Source of the DNA: Phoronis australis
Taxonomy: Eukaryota; Phoronida; Phoronidae
DNA: 64,000 nt
NCBI GenBank assembly: GCA_002633005.1
Contig: NMRA01000164.1
Span: 307,442-371,441, forward strand
Reading direction: 5' to 3'
Below the pieces are notes generated by a model. It searched no databases. It saw only the letters and a list, made by a program, of their open reading frames with translations, and had not been told where the DNA came from. A program made the position numbers and the translations under genes. Below are positions 54,851 through 64,000 of the stretch, piece after piece (within the stretch, counting starts at the first letter, position 1; the number at the start of each line of letters is the position of its first letter).

Positions 54851-55469
54851 AAACGCTCTATTAAGAGCCATTGTAAAAAAGACAAAAGGCTAAGGAAAAA
54901 ATGAAGGAAATGGTAGACAGAAGGAAATGAGTACCGAAAAAACACTGGCAAAATCATGTAAGTCACGACTAACTCCTGACAGAGACAACTTCCTTGAAGC
55001 AATACTCAGATTTCATCTGTTCACTTCAATCCCAATCCTTCACCATTCCTGGACCACCTATTACTCCAGTTCCATTTGATTTATCCTAGTTACTAAATCC
55101 TTATTCTGCAGAAATAAAATCTTTAGCAGAGTATTCAAAATGAGTTGAATAGCAACAACAAATCAACACGTACCTTTCACTTAAAATTCTCCTTGTTCAC
55201 TTTCTGAGATGGTTCATTTCAGATAGGACGAGCAAGCGAGTATGTCATCTCAATCCCTCAGTGTCAACTCTACTTATGGGAAGCAATTATGAAAGCCAGG
55301 ATTTGTGATAAGAAAACACAGGTACCACTTGAGCAGAGAACAAAAGGTGCGCTAGGCATGGTAAATACACAGAGAATACCTTCACTCTATTGTTTGCCTA
55401 GGACCCCATAAAGCTGTCTGTAATGAGCACTGCGACGTAATTGTACACAGTCAGTGAAGCAGAGGGACT

Positions 55470-55960
55470 CAGACTGGGAAGTCAGTGCAACTGATTTCAC
55501 CACCCCCTGCACACAATGGCTGCTAATTACTGGCTAGTCAAGGACTGCCAAGGAGATTTTAATCTTCACTAATCCTTTTCAGTCATTCTTAAACAATGTA
55601 TAGGGCCAGGGGGTGAAGATGATCCCCTAGTTTTTAACTAGCACAGCTGCAGACCAAAGACCTTGCCATACTTTCAGTTTGTCACAAGCTCTAAGTTTAC
55701 CTAGTTGTGCTCAACAGGCTCATCATGGCTGCGTAACTGAAGATTAATTACACCCATGTACCAGTCATACCTGAGCACAACCTAACAGAAAACACATTAA
55801 ACTCCCATTGAAACCTGTTTAAAACCATGTTTGAAATTCCAACGGGTTTTCGGGCTGGCTAGGGTAATTAAGTGGTCCCATTTGAGAGGAGATTACTTCA
55901 GGCTTGAATTGTAGTGAAATTCATTTATTATAGCCTAGATCTCTAATGAGATATTCATGC
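55470..55960. promoter_or_regulatory. candidate regulatory block
   Basis: Complex, non-repeat sequence with GCTAATTACTGGCTAGTC, TTTTAATCTTCACTAATCC (K50-type TAATCC), GAAGATTAATTACACCC and GGGTAATTAAGTGG. Regulatory role is inference. Confidence 0.3.
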
Positions 55961-56346
55961 CCTTATAGGCTTAATGACTCAAAAGGTTCCTTCCATCATC
56001 AAACCGTGGGAACCAGGACTGAACAGAAGAATGCCTGGATCTCAGTCTGGCCAATATGAACAATTGCCCAGTCCTGACACAATACAAGCAAGGACCAATT
56101 AAACTGAGGACCATGTAATACATCAGAAATTATTTCCAGCATTGCTTTCATAGCCAGGTAGACGGGTAGCCATGCGTGAAGCGTATTGTACAGGAGACTC
56201 CAGCCAGTTGTGATCAATTAGTTTTAACTATTCTTGTTGTTCAGGCAATTCTTGGTGCAAATTTTAATAAACATCATGCATGTATTCTCCCAGTTAGTAA
56301 GTACAGCACAAGGCAAAAGTATTTAGAGAGAAAAAGACCTGGAATC

Positions 56347-56367
56347 CNAACCCCCCCCCCCCCCCCC
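56347..56367. other. ambiguous base and poly-C run (assembly weak point)
   Basis: A single N at 56347 is followed by AA and a run of about 18 C's. This is a homopolymer where base calling failed; local length is unreliable. The open frame crossing it is an artefact. Confidence 0.9.
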
Positions 56368-56719
56368 GGCATGGTGGCTGGATTGGAAGCTGAATTCACC
56401 CTGATGACCAAGAATGAAGAGGAATTTACCAGGAAAGATAGTAAGGTGGCTAAGCCACGCTGTAATTAGAATTTTGCTGCCCTAACAGCCATTACCAGTC
56501 ATTTTTGCTGTTAACAGAACTACCGCAGTCATCATGACGGGGAAATGGTATTTTTGTCTTGACTGCTTTTGACTTGTACTGTATGTGGTGTTTGGATTGC
56601 TACAGAATATTTGTGCTCAGAAAAACGCTAAAACGTAACAGTAAAAGTGAATGAAAACAATATTTCAAAAGTCTTAAGTATGTGCACTCATTGGCATTAG
56701 CCACAGGATTGTACCTTTT

Positions 56720-56752
56720 GAGGGTTAGGGTTAGGGTTAGGGGTTGGGGTTA
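56720..56752 (+). repeat. interstitial telomere-like TTAGGG tract
   Basis: GAGGGTTAGGGTTAGGGTTA, then GGGGTTGGGGTTAG: three clean TTAGGG units plus decayed ones. The plus-strand motif is the metazoan telomere repeat. It is flanked by near-inverted GGATTGTACC / GGTACAATCCTG sequence (56707-56716 and 56816-56827). Confidence 0.85.
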
Positions 56753-56829
56753 GAAAAATGAGGCTTCAGAATACATGCATATTAGTAGGATAAAACAAAT
56801 GAAAAAATCCCATTTGGTACAATCCTGCG

Positions 56830-58250
56830 GCTTATTCACTTATTGACATGAATTTGTTACTGACTGTTTTAAGTCATAGCAAATGAAAAAACAACTCAAA
56901 CATTTCACCTTGTGAACAGTTCTAAAAATGAATGCAGATGTCCATACGTTAATCAAAATGGCAAATAATGTCAAATGTTCTTATCAGGTGTTTTTTTGAA
57001 GATTTCGTGCGTTTCAAAAAGATTTGCTGACAGAGTGTGACCCTAGATAATAATTACTTAAGTAAATATAAAACATCAACTGATTAAAAGCATGCGTGCT
57101 AAGCAGAATATATTTGATTAGCCGATAAAATTAGTGCAAGAATCCACAATACATATAAATCAGAAGATAATAACGTGATATAAAACAAAATGTACTTTTT
57201 AAAAAAAATACACCATATCATTTGAAAACGACAACGATCTATTTGAACTCAACAGGATCAAACAAATCCAGAAAGGAAATTCACTTTTGATCAAGCTTCT
57301 TGGAAATGATCTGGTTTTACTTAAAGTTATTGATCATTGAATAACTTCAAAACAAACCAGTTTCATATGACGATGAATCTAGAACAATAAATCTGAAAAA
57401 GTAGAGACTTACATCTTACCTAACCTTCGATTTTTCGAGAGCGATTTAATAAATGGGAAAAGAAAGAAATCTCAAGCAGACGTACGTATACCTACAAGTG
57501 CCGTTGAGATGCTTTCATCACTGAGCAAATCTATAAACTAGCCAAAGGAAATCCAATTGGTTAATGATGATTAAAATTGAGGCGTTAATGAGTAGACCGC
57601 ACAAAAAAAAGAATGCAAGAAGATTGCACGGATGTAAATTATAGTGAATTATTCAACGAGCACATTGCATGCAGTCTCATTAACAGAGACAGCACATAGA
57701 ACAACACTCTCAAATTAGAAAATAATTAAAAAGGTCCAAATCCCAGCAGGATGCAAGGACGCCATGGCTAGATAGGTGGCTCAGCTGCACCAATCAATAG
57801 AGTGCATTGGGTGAGGAGAACAAAAACAGAAGAGAGAATTAATTAGATATGTATTAATGATGCAGTCTCCGACTAATCTCACGGAAAATGTCAAGCCAAT
57901 AGATACGACGCATAAAACGGACCAAATGCCTAAGAAAGAGACGAGACTCAAACTGAAGTATCATAAAATAAACGTCAACATGCCAATGGCAAAACTCTCA
58001 TTCAAACTTAGCCATTAACTCCACAGGAAAAAGGAAAACTCTTTACACAATACATTGTTAGATATTTTTGCATCATTTGACTACATTGAGCTGTCTGTCA
58101 TTTCACTTTATGTCTTTTTGCAGATATTAAAAACTAATCCATGTGTAAATGTTGTAAACTGCATCTGTAGAGAATGAGAATTTCATTTTAATGATATGTC
58201 TGTTACACAAAGATAACTTCTTTTTTAGTTCATCATTGTCAATTTGCTGC
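56830..58250. other. upstream region, nothing recognised
   Basis: AT-rich with no protein-like frames, no strong repeats by eye. Confidence 0.4.
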
Positions 58251-58419
58251 CAACCAAAGTTACCAAAAGAGGGCGCAGTTGTCACTCTAGTACTAAATGA
58301 TGAGTTTTGGTATTCAACCACCTCGTTAGGTTTCATGATCAAGATCATTATCTAGATTTTCTTTTCCACCAACACTGTCTTCAGAAGATTACAATCAAAG
58401 ATGTGTAAAATTGTGAACT

Positions 58420-58670
58420 TTGGGCATGGTGAAGTTCCTTCAAACTGGAACACAATATTATGGCTGAACAGTAAATTTTCATTTTATCAAAATTTTCAAA
58501 AAGAGTAAATAAGAAGACAATTTTACTTGATTATTTGAAAACTGTATATAGTACGGATGTCGTCAGCAAACATGCGATGAAATTTTGATTAATTTTGGCA
58601 ATATAGTGAACATTTGACCATTTTGGCCATTTTTTCTTTCAAAGTTGAGGAAAGTTTATGGTAACACATT
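58420..58670. repeat. interspersed repeat family E, copy 2
   Basis: Matches 23740-24000 in order with many differences (GAACACAATA, AAGAAGACAATTTTACT, TTTGAAAACTGTATATAGT, GTGAACATTTGACC, TTTTGGCCAT). Confidence 0.6.
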
Positions 58671-58939
58671 TTTACTCATTATCTGATTCCATTTCAACAT
58701 GATTAATACAGATAATTATTTCCAAATAAGAATGTAACACTTGCAACTTCCCATGGCGAGAACAACAGGTAAAATCTTACAATTAGTATTTCTTATTCAC
58801 TGCAATCACTAAGTCAAGAATGTGAGGTGCAATTAAAGACTTTAGTCCTTGCGGTGAGAAATTTTGACATTTTCTATGGAACGACCGATCCTTCAAGTTT
58901 CCCCTCATATAGAGACAGAAAGTATGATGCCAACACCTT

Positions 58940-59230
58940 CAGGTAGTCAAGGATATTCTACTGTCTAGGTCCAAACTACTGTCACTTCTCTATGGGAAAC
59001 TACATTGGGTCAAAAGTTGTAACTGGAAAATAAGTGGTTTAATTCTGCTTCAGAAAACATGTCACTAACACTCTAACCTGCAGGGTAGAAAGATGCTGCT
59101 GTGTGAGCATTTGATTTAAAAAAGTCACAAATGTGTTGGTGCAAGTGTACACACAACAGCCACATTGTATATCTCCAATTCTGGAGTAACTAGTAAGGGC
59201 AAAACGTAATCACTTTCCTACTCTGTTCAA
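58940..59230. repeat. interspersed repeat family D, copy 2
   Basis: CTGTCACTTCTCTATGGGAA, ACTACATTGGGTCAAAAG, TTGTAACTGG, CTCCAATTCTGGAGTAACTA and ACGTAATCACTTTCCTAC match 8560-8830. Confidence 0.65.
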
Positions 59231-60699
59231 CACAACAATATAGCTGCCCAATCACTTTCAATGGCTGCCATTTTGTTAATGAACTGCTAAGGTTGCGAGT
59301 CTGATGGCAAAACACTAATGAAACCTTGCCATACATTGGCATGGTCATGGGCAATCTTACCAAACTCACAGTACAAGTGCGCTCCAGGTCATGAAAAAAA
59401 TCTACAATACCAAAAAGTGTAAACTAATTATAAGATATTTAGGCCAGGAAAAATATCAGAAGCTATTACTCTGTCTGGCAGCTAAATGCTTAATGAACTA
59501 GACTGAAAGCAGATTCATGCATAATTACTACCTGGAGACAAATACTGTTTGGAAAATATACAATAGAAATGTCACACACTTTGAAATGATTAAATTGGGA
59601 ATGTGGTTAGTAGAAAATAAAAGATGCAAAGAATTCTGCCTTTGTCATATATATTTTCGGGATGTTTTAGGTTGGGCTCAACGTCCACGCCCTTTCGGAA
59701 TCAGGGGCCTGAAAATTGACTTAGACAGGAATTCGGTCTTATACTCCACACAACTATTTCTGAAAAATAATTAGATCTCACTTTAGAAAACATACAAAGT
59801 CTCTGACATTATACCCATTACTTCTAGTTACTGAGATAATTTGTATAAATTAACTCTAGATTGTGATGTTCAAATAACTACAATGCTAATCCTTTATTTT
59901 GCAATTGTGAAGTGGAAGTGTAAGAGCAAATTTCTGTCTTAAAGTCTTAAGTCACTTTTCATGAAACAGACCCCATAACTCATCTGTCCTCACAGTAAAA
60001 TTATGATTTTGTCAACCACAAAGGATTTGTATTGCCAACAGATGGCACTGAAGGTTGCATCACCCAACTAGAATATACAGATGCCATGCTTTTCAAAATA
60101 CAGATTATTACTTGTTCTCCATTTGGCAGTCTCTAAAATTCAAGCCAATTTTCTTAATTCTGAAGATTGAGACATGAGCAACATATCAAATGTAAGACCT
60201 TCCTGATGTCTTCCTCAGTGCATACTAGGTGGCGCTATACACAGGATGTTGTTATATATCGAGTTGAGTGCACAGGAAGTATGAAATGGTGAAGAAGCCA
60301 TACACAGTGACCTTGCGTAGTGTGTTGGTACATCCAAAGGATAAACAGGACATTGAAGACTCTAGTGGTGTTGTCTACAAAAACACCTTGCGCCTCCTGT
60401 GACCATAAATATATTGGCGAGACTTCTAGGAATTTTTAATATTGCCTCAAGGAACATCAGAAGGAGGATGAGGCAATGACTCTTAAAGTGTACACAACAT
60501 GACTCTAGTACCTCAAATAAATTTTATTATTATATCTTACTTGATTTCAGTGCCTTTAGTGCACAGCTCATGAAGAAACACGTACAAATTGAAAAAATGA
60601 TAATTATGTACAACGTCATGGGTTGAACCCTAGTCATTCGCCATACTGTTCGGATCAGAGACAATTAAGAGTGAAGTGAAAGCAAAGTACATTTAGTGC

Positions 60700-60930
60700 C
60701 GAGCAGATTCATAGAGGGATCAAAAGATGTGTTTCCGGAGGCTGCAGCAACAGCAGCCAGGCAGAGAACGTCTCGGTGTTCCAAGGACACCAAAGTTGCG
60801 CAGAAGTGGCATCGCTTTGTGCGCCGAACGAGACTGTGGGACCTCATTGTGGACCAAGTGATTCTGTCCGGGGCCACTCTGTGTTCTGCCCACTCGGCTC
60901 TTAATTCAGGATCGTCTGTTGGATGACTGG
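60700..60930 (+). pseudogene. THAP-like zinc-finger remnant (frameshifted)
   Basis: One frame reads KRCVSGGCSNSSQAENVSVF; after a shift another reads KDTKVAQKWHRFVRRTR and later LCSAHSALNSG. The C-x4-C ... F-P/K-D ... W ... C-S-x-H order resembles a THAP domain, found in P-element-type transposases and their domesticated relatives. The frameshift means it is not functional as read. The call is tentative. Confidence 0.35.
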
Positions 60931-61149
60931 GTTGACACACCGAGCCCGAGGCCGCTTCTCTCGCGGGAGGATCCAGTTCGTAAGGCTCAAAGTAGAAAAG
61001 TATGCAGCTGAAAACATATCAAACTCGTTCTCGCTTTCATGCAATCCCATTTCCTCATCCTGGCCACCATTCCCGTACGTTTCTTCATAGTATTCATTCA
61101 ATTCTTGCTCACAATCGTCGTCACTTTCAAATTCACTGCTCTCCGCCAT
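60901..61149 (-). CDS. short acidic open reading frame, unrecognised
   Basis: 82 residues starting MAESSEFESDDDCEQELNEY, strongly acidic at the N-terminus, then FSAAYFSTLSLTNWILPREK. An acidic start of this kind is common in transposase-like genes, but no domain is visible. The upstream context CCGCC-rich ATGGCGG looks like a real start. It may be the first exon of a dead transposon gene running on the minus strand. Confidence 0.3.
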   Translation of the reverse strand: MAESSEFESDDDCEQELNEYYEETYGNGGQDEEMGLHESENEFDMFSAAYFSTLSLTNWILPREKRPRARCVNPVIQQTILN

Positions 61150-61739
61150 TGTTCAATGCTAGTCACTGATCTCTTTTGTTCAACCCATGACATCACATGG
61201 CGGGAAATGTGAAAATTGGCAAAATTGAAAAAAAAATCAAAATTTCGAGCTTATTACACAAAATGAACATGGGTTTAGCTAAATTTTACGTCATACATTT
61301 AGTCTGAGGCCACCGGTAATTCAAAATTTGCAAAAATCCATGGTGTGTACTGTTTAATAAAACCTTCGCCAGAGCCACTAGAAAAGCCTCTTTAAGCAAG
61401 TTTAATAAATATGCAATCACAGAACATACAGCTAGAGAAAAAACACATCAATGACTGGTCGGGTGTAACTACCAGGAGGCCAATGATCTAAAAAACAAAA
61501 TAAGAAAGTCAAACCACATCAAGAAAGAGATGTGACCCATGAACCGTGACAAGCGCGGATATAAACTCAGTGCAACACATAACATCCTGTGTACAGCGCA
61601 CCCTAGTATGCACTGAGGAAGACATCAGGAAAGGCAGATGTCGAAAATTTCTGCACGTGTTTACCACTTTTTAGATGGAAAAAATGAATTTTCCTGTGTC
61701 AATTTTTATTCAACATCCTGATGAAACTGATTTTACATT

Positions 61740-61870
61740 GATCGAAAACCTTGAATTTAGACTGACCAATATAGCCAATTTCAAATATAAAATTTGGTAC
61801 AAGCTCTAACCTTGAGCAAAATAACCAATTTTTCGCTGTCCCAAACTGGATAATTTTTACCATACACTAG
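61740..61870. repeat. interspersed repeat family F, partial copy 3
   Basis: AAAATTTGGTACAAGCTCTA, ACCTTGAGCAAAATAACCAA, CGCTGTCCCAAACTGGATAA match the 3' part of copies 1 and 2. Confidence 0.6.
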
Positions 61871-61879
61871 ATTACTAAA

Positions 61880-62940
61880 GAGATGCAAACAACGGGGCAG
61901 TTCGCACATGAATTGTTCACTGGCTTACACAGCCTGGTGTTTAAAAAAGGCCAAGACGCAACAACTAGATTGCCTGCACCTTTAAATGTTTATGAATCTC
62001 TCCAATTACCCAATATCACTGAAGCTGGTGACAGGTTCAAAGTAAAGCTAACCTGCCTAATTAGGAGAAAAGGTGGGTGACTTCATTAAACCACACAACA
62101 TTGTTTGTGAAATAATCGCTAATAAACCATCAAAGTATGGCAGGAAATCAGACTTTTTCACTGATTACAGTCGACAAGACATGAAACGAAGGTGAAATGA
62201 AATTGCCGGGATTCCACTGTATTGCTGACAACATAACTTTGTTATTACTTAAGATAAAAACCTATGAACTAATAAAGACTAATTAATGAGAGTTACAAGT
62301 ACAAGCCGGTGATTAGAGTATAGGATAAAAGTTAATTAGTGACGCACGGCCGGAACATTGTAAGATTTTTGTGCACGCTGCAGAACTAATGCACATCTCA
62401 AGTGCAAATCGAAAGAACTGAACCTCATCAGGCATCAGGAACAACAACAGTGTTGGACCACAAGTGATTAGTTATAGGCAGGCACAGGATATAGTTGTGT
62501 GGAGAATGGCGAGTTAGCCTCATTCTCAAAAAGGGAATAAATAACGAAAATCAAAGCGCCCAGGGGTACATTTCATTAATGAAAGACAATCACCAGAAAT
62601 GTGCAATGAGAAAACTTTGCTTACTGAGTGGAAACAGTCACACCAACCAGTAACTTCAGTGGCAGTCACTTTGATAATATATGCCAGCAAGGTTCCAAGC
62701 TTACTTGCGAAATACCCGCCTTTCACTTCCATGACTTTGCAATGTCACGCACGATCGTTGTTTTTCTTGCATAAAACATGCTCTACAGGATCCAGCACAG
62801 GAATGGAACACTTGACAAAACTGAATTGGCAACGGTGTCGGTGAGGATGGCTACGTATAACCTTGATGACAATGACCATAGTTATGAAAATTGCAATAAT
62901 GACAAAAAAACTTCAACTATCTAAAACTGCTCAGAGGTGG
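61880..62940. other. upstream region, nothing recognised
   Basis: Some complexity (CTAATTAATGAGAGTTAC, GTTAATTAGTGACGCACGG near 62280-62350) but no protein-like frame; could contain a small regulatory element. Confidence 0.35.
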
Positions 62941-62950
62941 TGGCGAATTA

Positions 62951-63194
62951 CAACTATTATCAAAATCTCTTGGTCTATTTACACCGACCTCTTGTGTCTA
63001 TTTACGCTGTCACGACGTTTTCGTTGGTCTATTCTCCGGCCATCGTCAGGTGTTCCTGGGTTCTTAGAAGAACGAGCATGGATATATGGTACACTCACTG
63101 ACGATGGCCGGAGAATAGACAGACCAAAACGTTGTGACAGTGTGAATAGTCAAGAGGTCGGTGTAAATAGACCATGAGATTTTAATAATAGTTG
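62951..63194. repeat. large foldback: about 100-bp inverted arms
   Basis: Left arm about 62951-63052 and right arm about 63094-63194 are reverse complements at roughly 90 percent by eye. They share TGGTCTATTTACACCGACCT, ATTCTCCGGCCATCGTCAG and ACGTTTT words, and are separated by about 40 bases. The GATGGCCGGAGAATAGAC...AACGT phrase resembles the end sequences of Penelope-like elements; this may be two inverted termini or a foldback transposon. Confidence 0.9.
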
Positions 63195-63799
63195 CAAAAA
63201 AATCATAAAGGACTAGACCACAACCTTTCTATCCTTGTACAAGTGATTGAGGTCAACGAACGAGCATTTCATCTAATAAAAGAAAGTGTATTTATTAATG
63301 ACAATTTAGTCCATCATACTTGCACCTCAAAACATGCTGTACACCAGCTGCAATATCTAAGTTAAGGAGTAAAAGCCGTTCGTTACTGAGGGTGCTTTGT
63401 AAAGTTATGATGGTATCTTGTAGATCTTGCATCTAAACCACGTGGCGAGACAAGTTTTGCACACATTTTATATGATTGATATGAACTGGATGAAAATTCA
63501 TCTTCCATCATCCCAACGTTCCATTTCGCTATGTTTGAACAGGGAGAAAGAAAAAAATCAAATTAGGCCTTTTACTCTCATAAAATTTGTTTCAAAATAT
63601 ACTTTACCACAATAGGATGCTGTTTCCGTTTCGCACAAGAAAATAGATTCAGGGTTGGCAAATCCCAATTTAGCCTTGGCCACTTCTAAAATTTGAAAAT
63701 GGCACATGTACACATAGCCTGTGACTTGGATTGGTGATAGAAATAGAATCCTATCATGATAACGAATGAGAGATTTTGTGAGAGCGTAATTTGATTTTT

Positions 63800-63962
63800 A
63801 CTTGGCGGAATTCGAAGAATTCCGTCAAGTATGTTGATCTGACAGCAATTTTTTGTTTTTTTTACTTGGCAAAATAAATTTCGCCAAGTATATTGCTCTG
63901 ACACTAAGTTTGTTACTTGGCGAAATAAATTTCGCCAAGTATGTTGCTCTTCCACTAAGTTT

Positions 63963-63964
<2 letters not shown>
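63800..63964. repeat. three tandem hairpin units of about 55 bp
   Basis: Units start at about 63801, 63863 and 63916. Each holds a palindrome opening ACTTGGCG-type and closing CG(C/T)CAAGTAT, followed by TGTTG(A/C)TCT and T-rich spacer. Units 2-3 have ACTTGGCGAAAT (ACTTGGCAAAAT in unit 2) paired with ATTTCGCCAAGT. Unit 1 has ACTTGGCGGAATTC paired with GAATTCCGTCAAGT. Confidence 0.9.

Positions 63965-64000
<36 letters not shown>
63965..64000. repeat. poly-T run at the window edge
   Basis: Uninterrupted T's to the last base. It could be the reversed poly-A tail of a retroelement, or a sequence-contig end. Confidence 0.95.

Larger units (their letters stand above)
60500..61435. mobile_element. 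insert within the Penelope-like element, with THAP-like remnant
   Basis: Interrupts the GIY-YIG reading. GTCATGGGTTGAAC at 60617-60630 recurs inverted at 61181-61194, so part of the insert may be bounded by inverted repeats. Between them lie a THAP-like remnant on plus (60700-60930) and an acidic open frame on minus (60901-61149). Exact borders are unclear. Confidence 0.5.
60201..61645 (+). mobile_element. Penelope-like element fragment, interrupted
   Basis: In one plus-strand frame about 60383-60480 reads KTPCASCDHKYIGETSRNF, a stop, then CLKEHQKEDEAMT: the C-P-x-C...YIGET...LKEHQK core of the GIY-YIG endonuclease of Penelope-like elements. The C-terminal continuation resumes at about 61440-61590 (HINDWSG; REANDLKNKIRKSNHIKKEM; MNRDKRGYKLSATHNIL). 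The two halves are separated by about 930 bases. An inverted 50-bp terminal copy lies at 60201-60250 against 61581-61630 (few mismatches), typical of the complex ends of these elements. Stops and frameshifts make it inactive. Confidence 0.85.

Noticed and set aside
56176-56469. 97-residue open frame crossing the N and the poly-C run
   Set aside because: It depends on an ambiguous base and an unreliable homopolymer.
1-64000. CRISPR arrays, operons, ribosome binding sites or a phage-type defence system
   Set aside because: The window is clearly animal genomic DNA with spliced genes; the only regular tandem array is the 30-bp minisatellite without spacers.

Overview
The window is genomic DNA from an invertebrate animal: AT-rich, intron-bearing, with GT..AG splice sites, AATAAA-type polyadenylation signals, a short TTAGGG telomere-like tract, and remnants of non-LTR and Penelope-like retroelements. 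A forkhead gene of FoxH type and a four-homeodomain zinc-finger homeobox gene of ZFHX3/4 type suggest a deuterostome (hemichordate or lancelet grade) or possibly a lophotrochozoan; the sequence alone does not settle the species.

Layout. At 434-1971 (+) lies a compact two-exon foxH gene of 333 residues, with a winged-helix domain split by one phase-0 intron and an EH1-type FSIENIL motif. From 36466 down to 7950 (-) lies one large zfhx gene, reconstructed here as seven coding exons encoding 2932 residues, with about 25 C2H2 zinc fingers, four homeodomains and two CtBP-type PxDL(S/T) motifs. All six introns are phase 1. A likely 3'UTR of about 3 kb runs from 7949 to about 4880. The two genes converge tail to tail.

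The introns of zfhx, and the roughly 27 kb upstream of its start codon (36489-64000), show no further convincing gene. They hold several diverged interspersed repeat families (two to five copies each are visible), a hAT-like non-autonomous element, a non-LTR retrotransposon 3' fragment, a Penelope-like fragment split by a THAP-like insert, large foldback repeats, a 30-bp minisatellite next to a splice acceptor, microsatellites, and several complex non-repetitive blocks rich in TAATTA/ATTA words. Those blocks look like candidate cis-regulatory elements, as expected around a developmental homeobox gene.

Biologically the window carries two nuclear transcription factors. FoxH proteins are Nodal/Activin-Smad partners in chordates; this one has an obvious repressor (Groucho-type) motif but no PPNK-type Smad-interaction motif that I can see. 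Zfhx is a giant multi-finger, multi-homeodomain regulator of neural and muscle differentiation in other animals.
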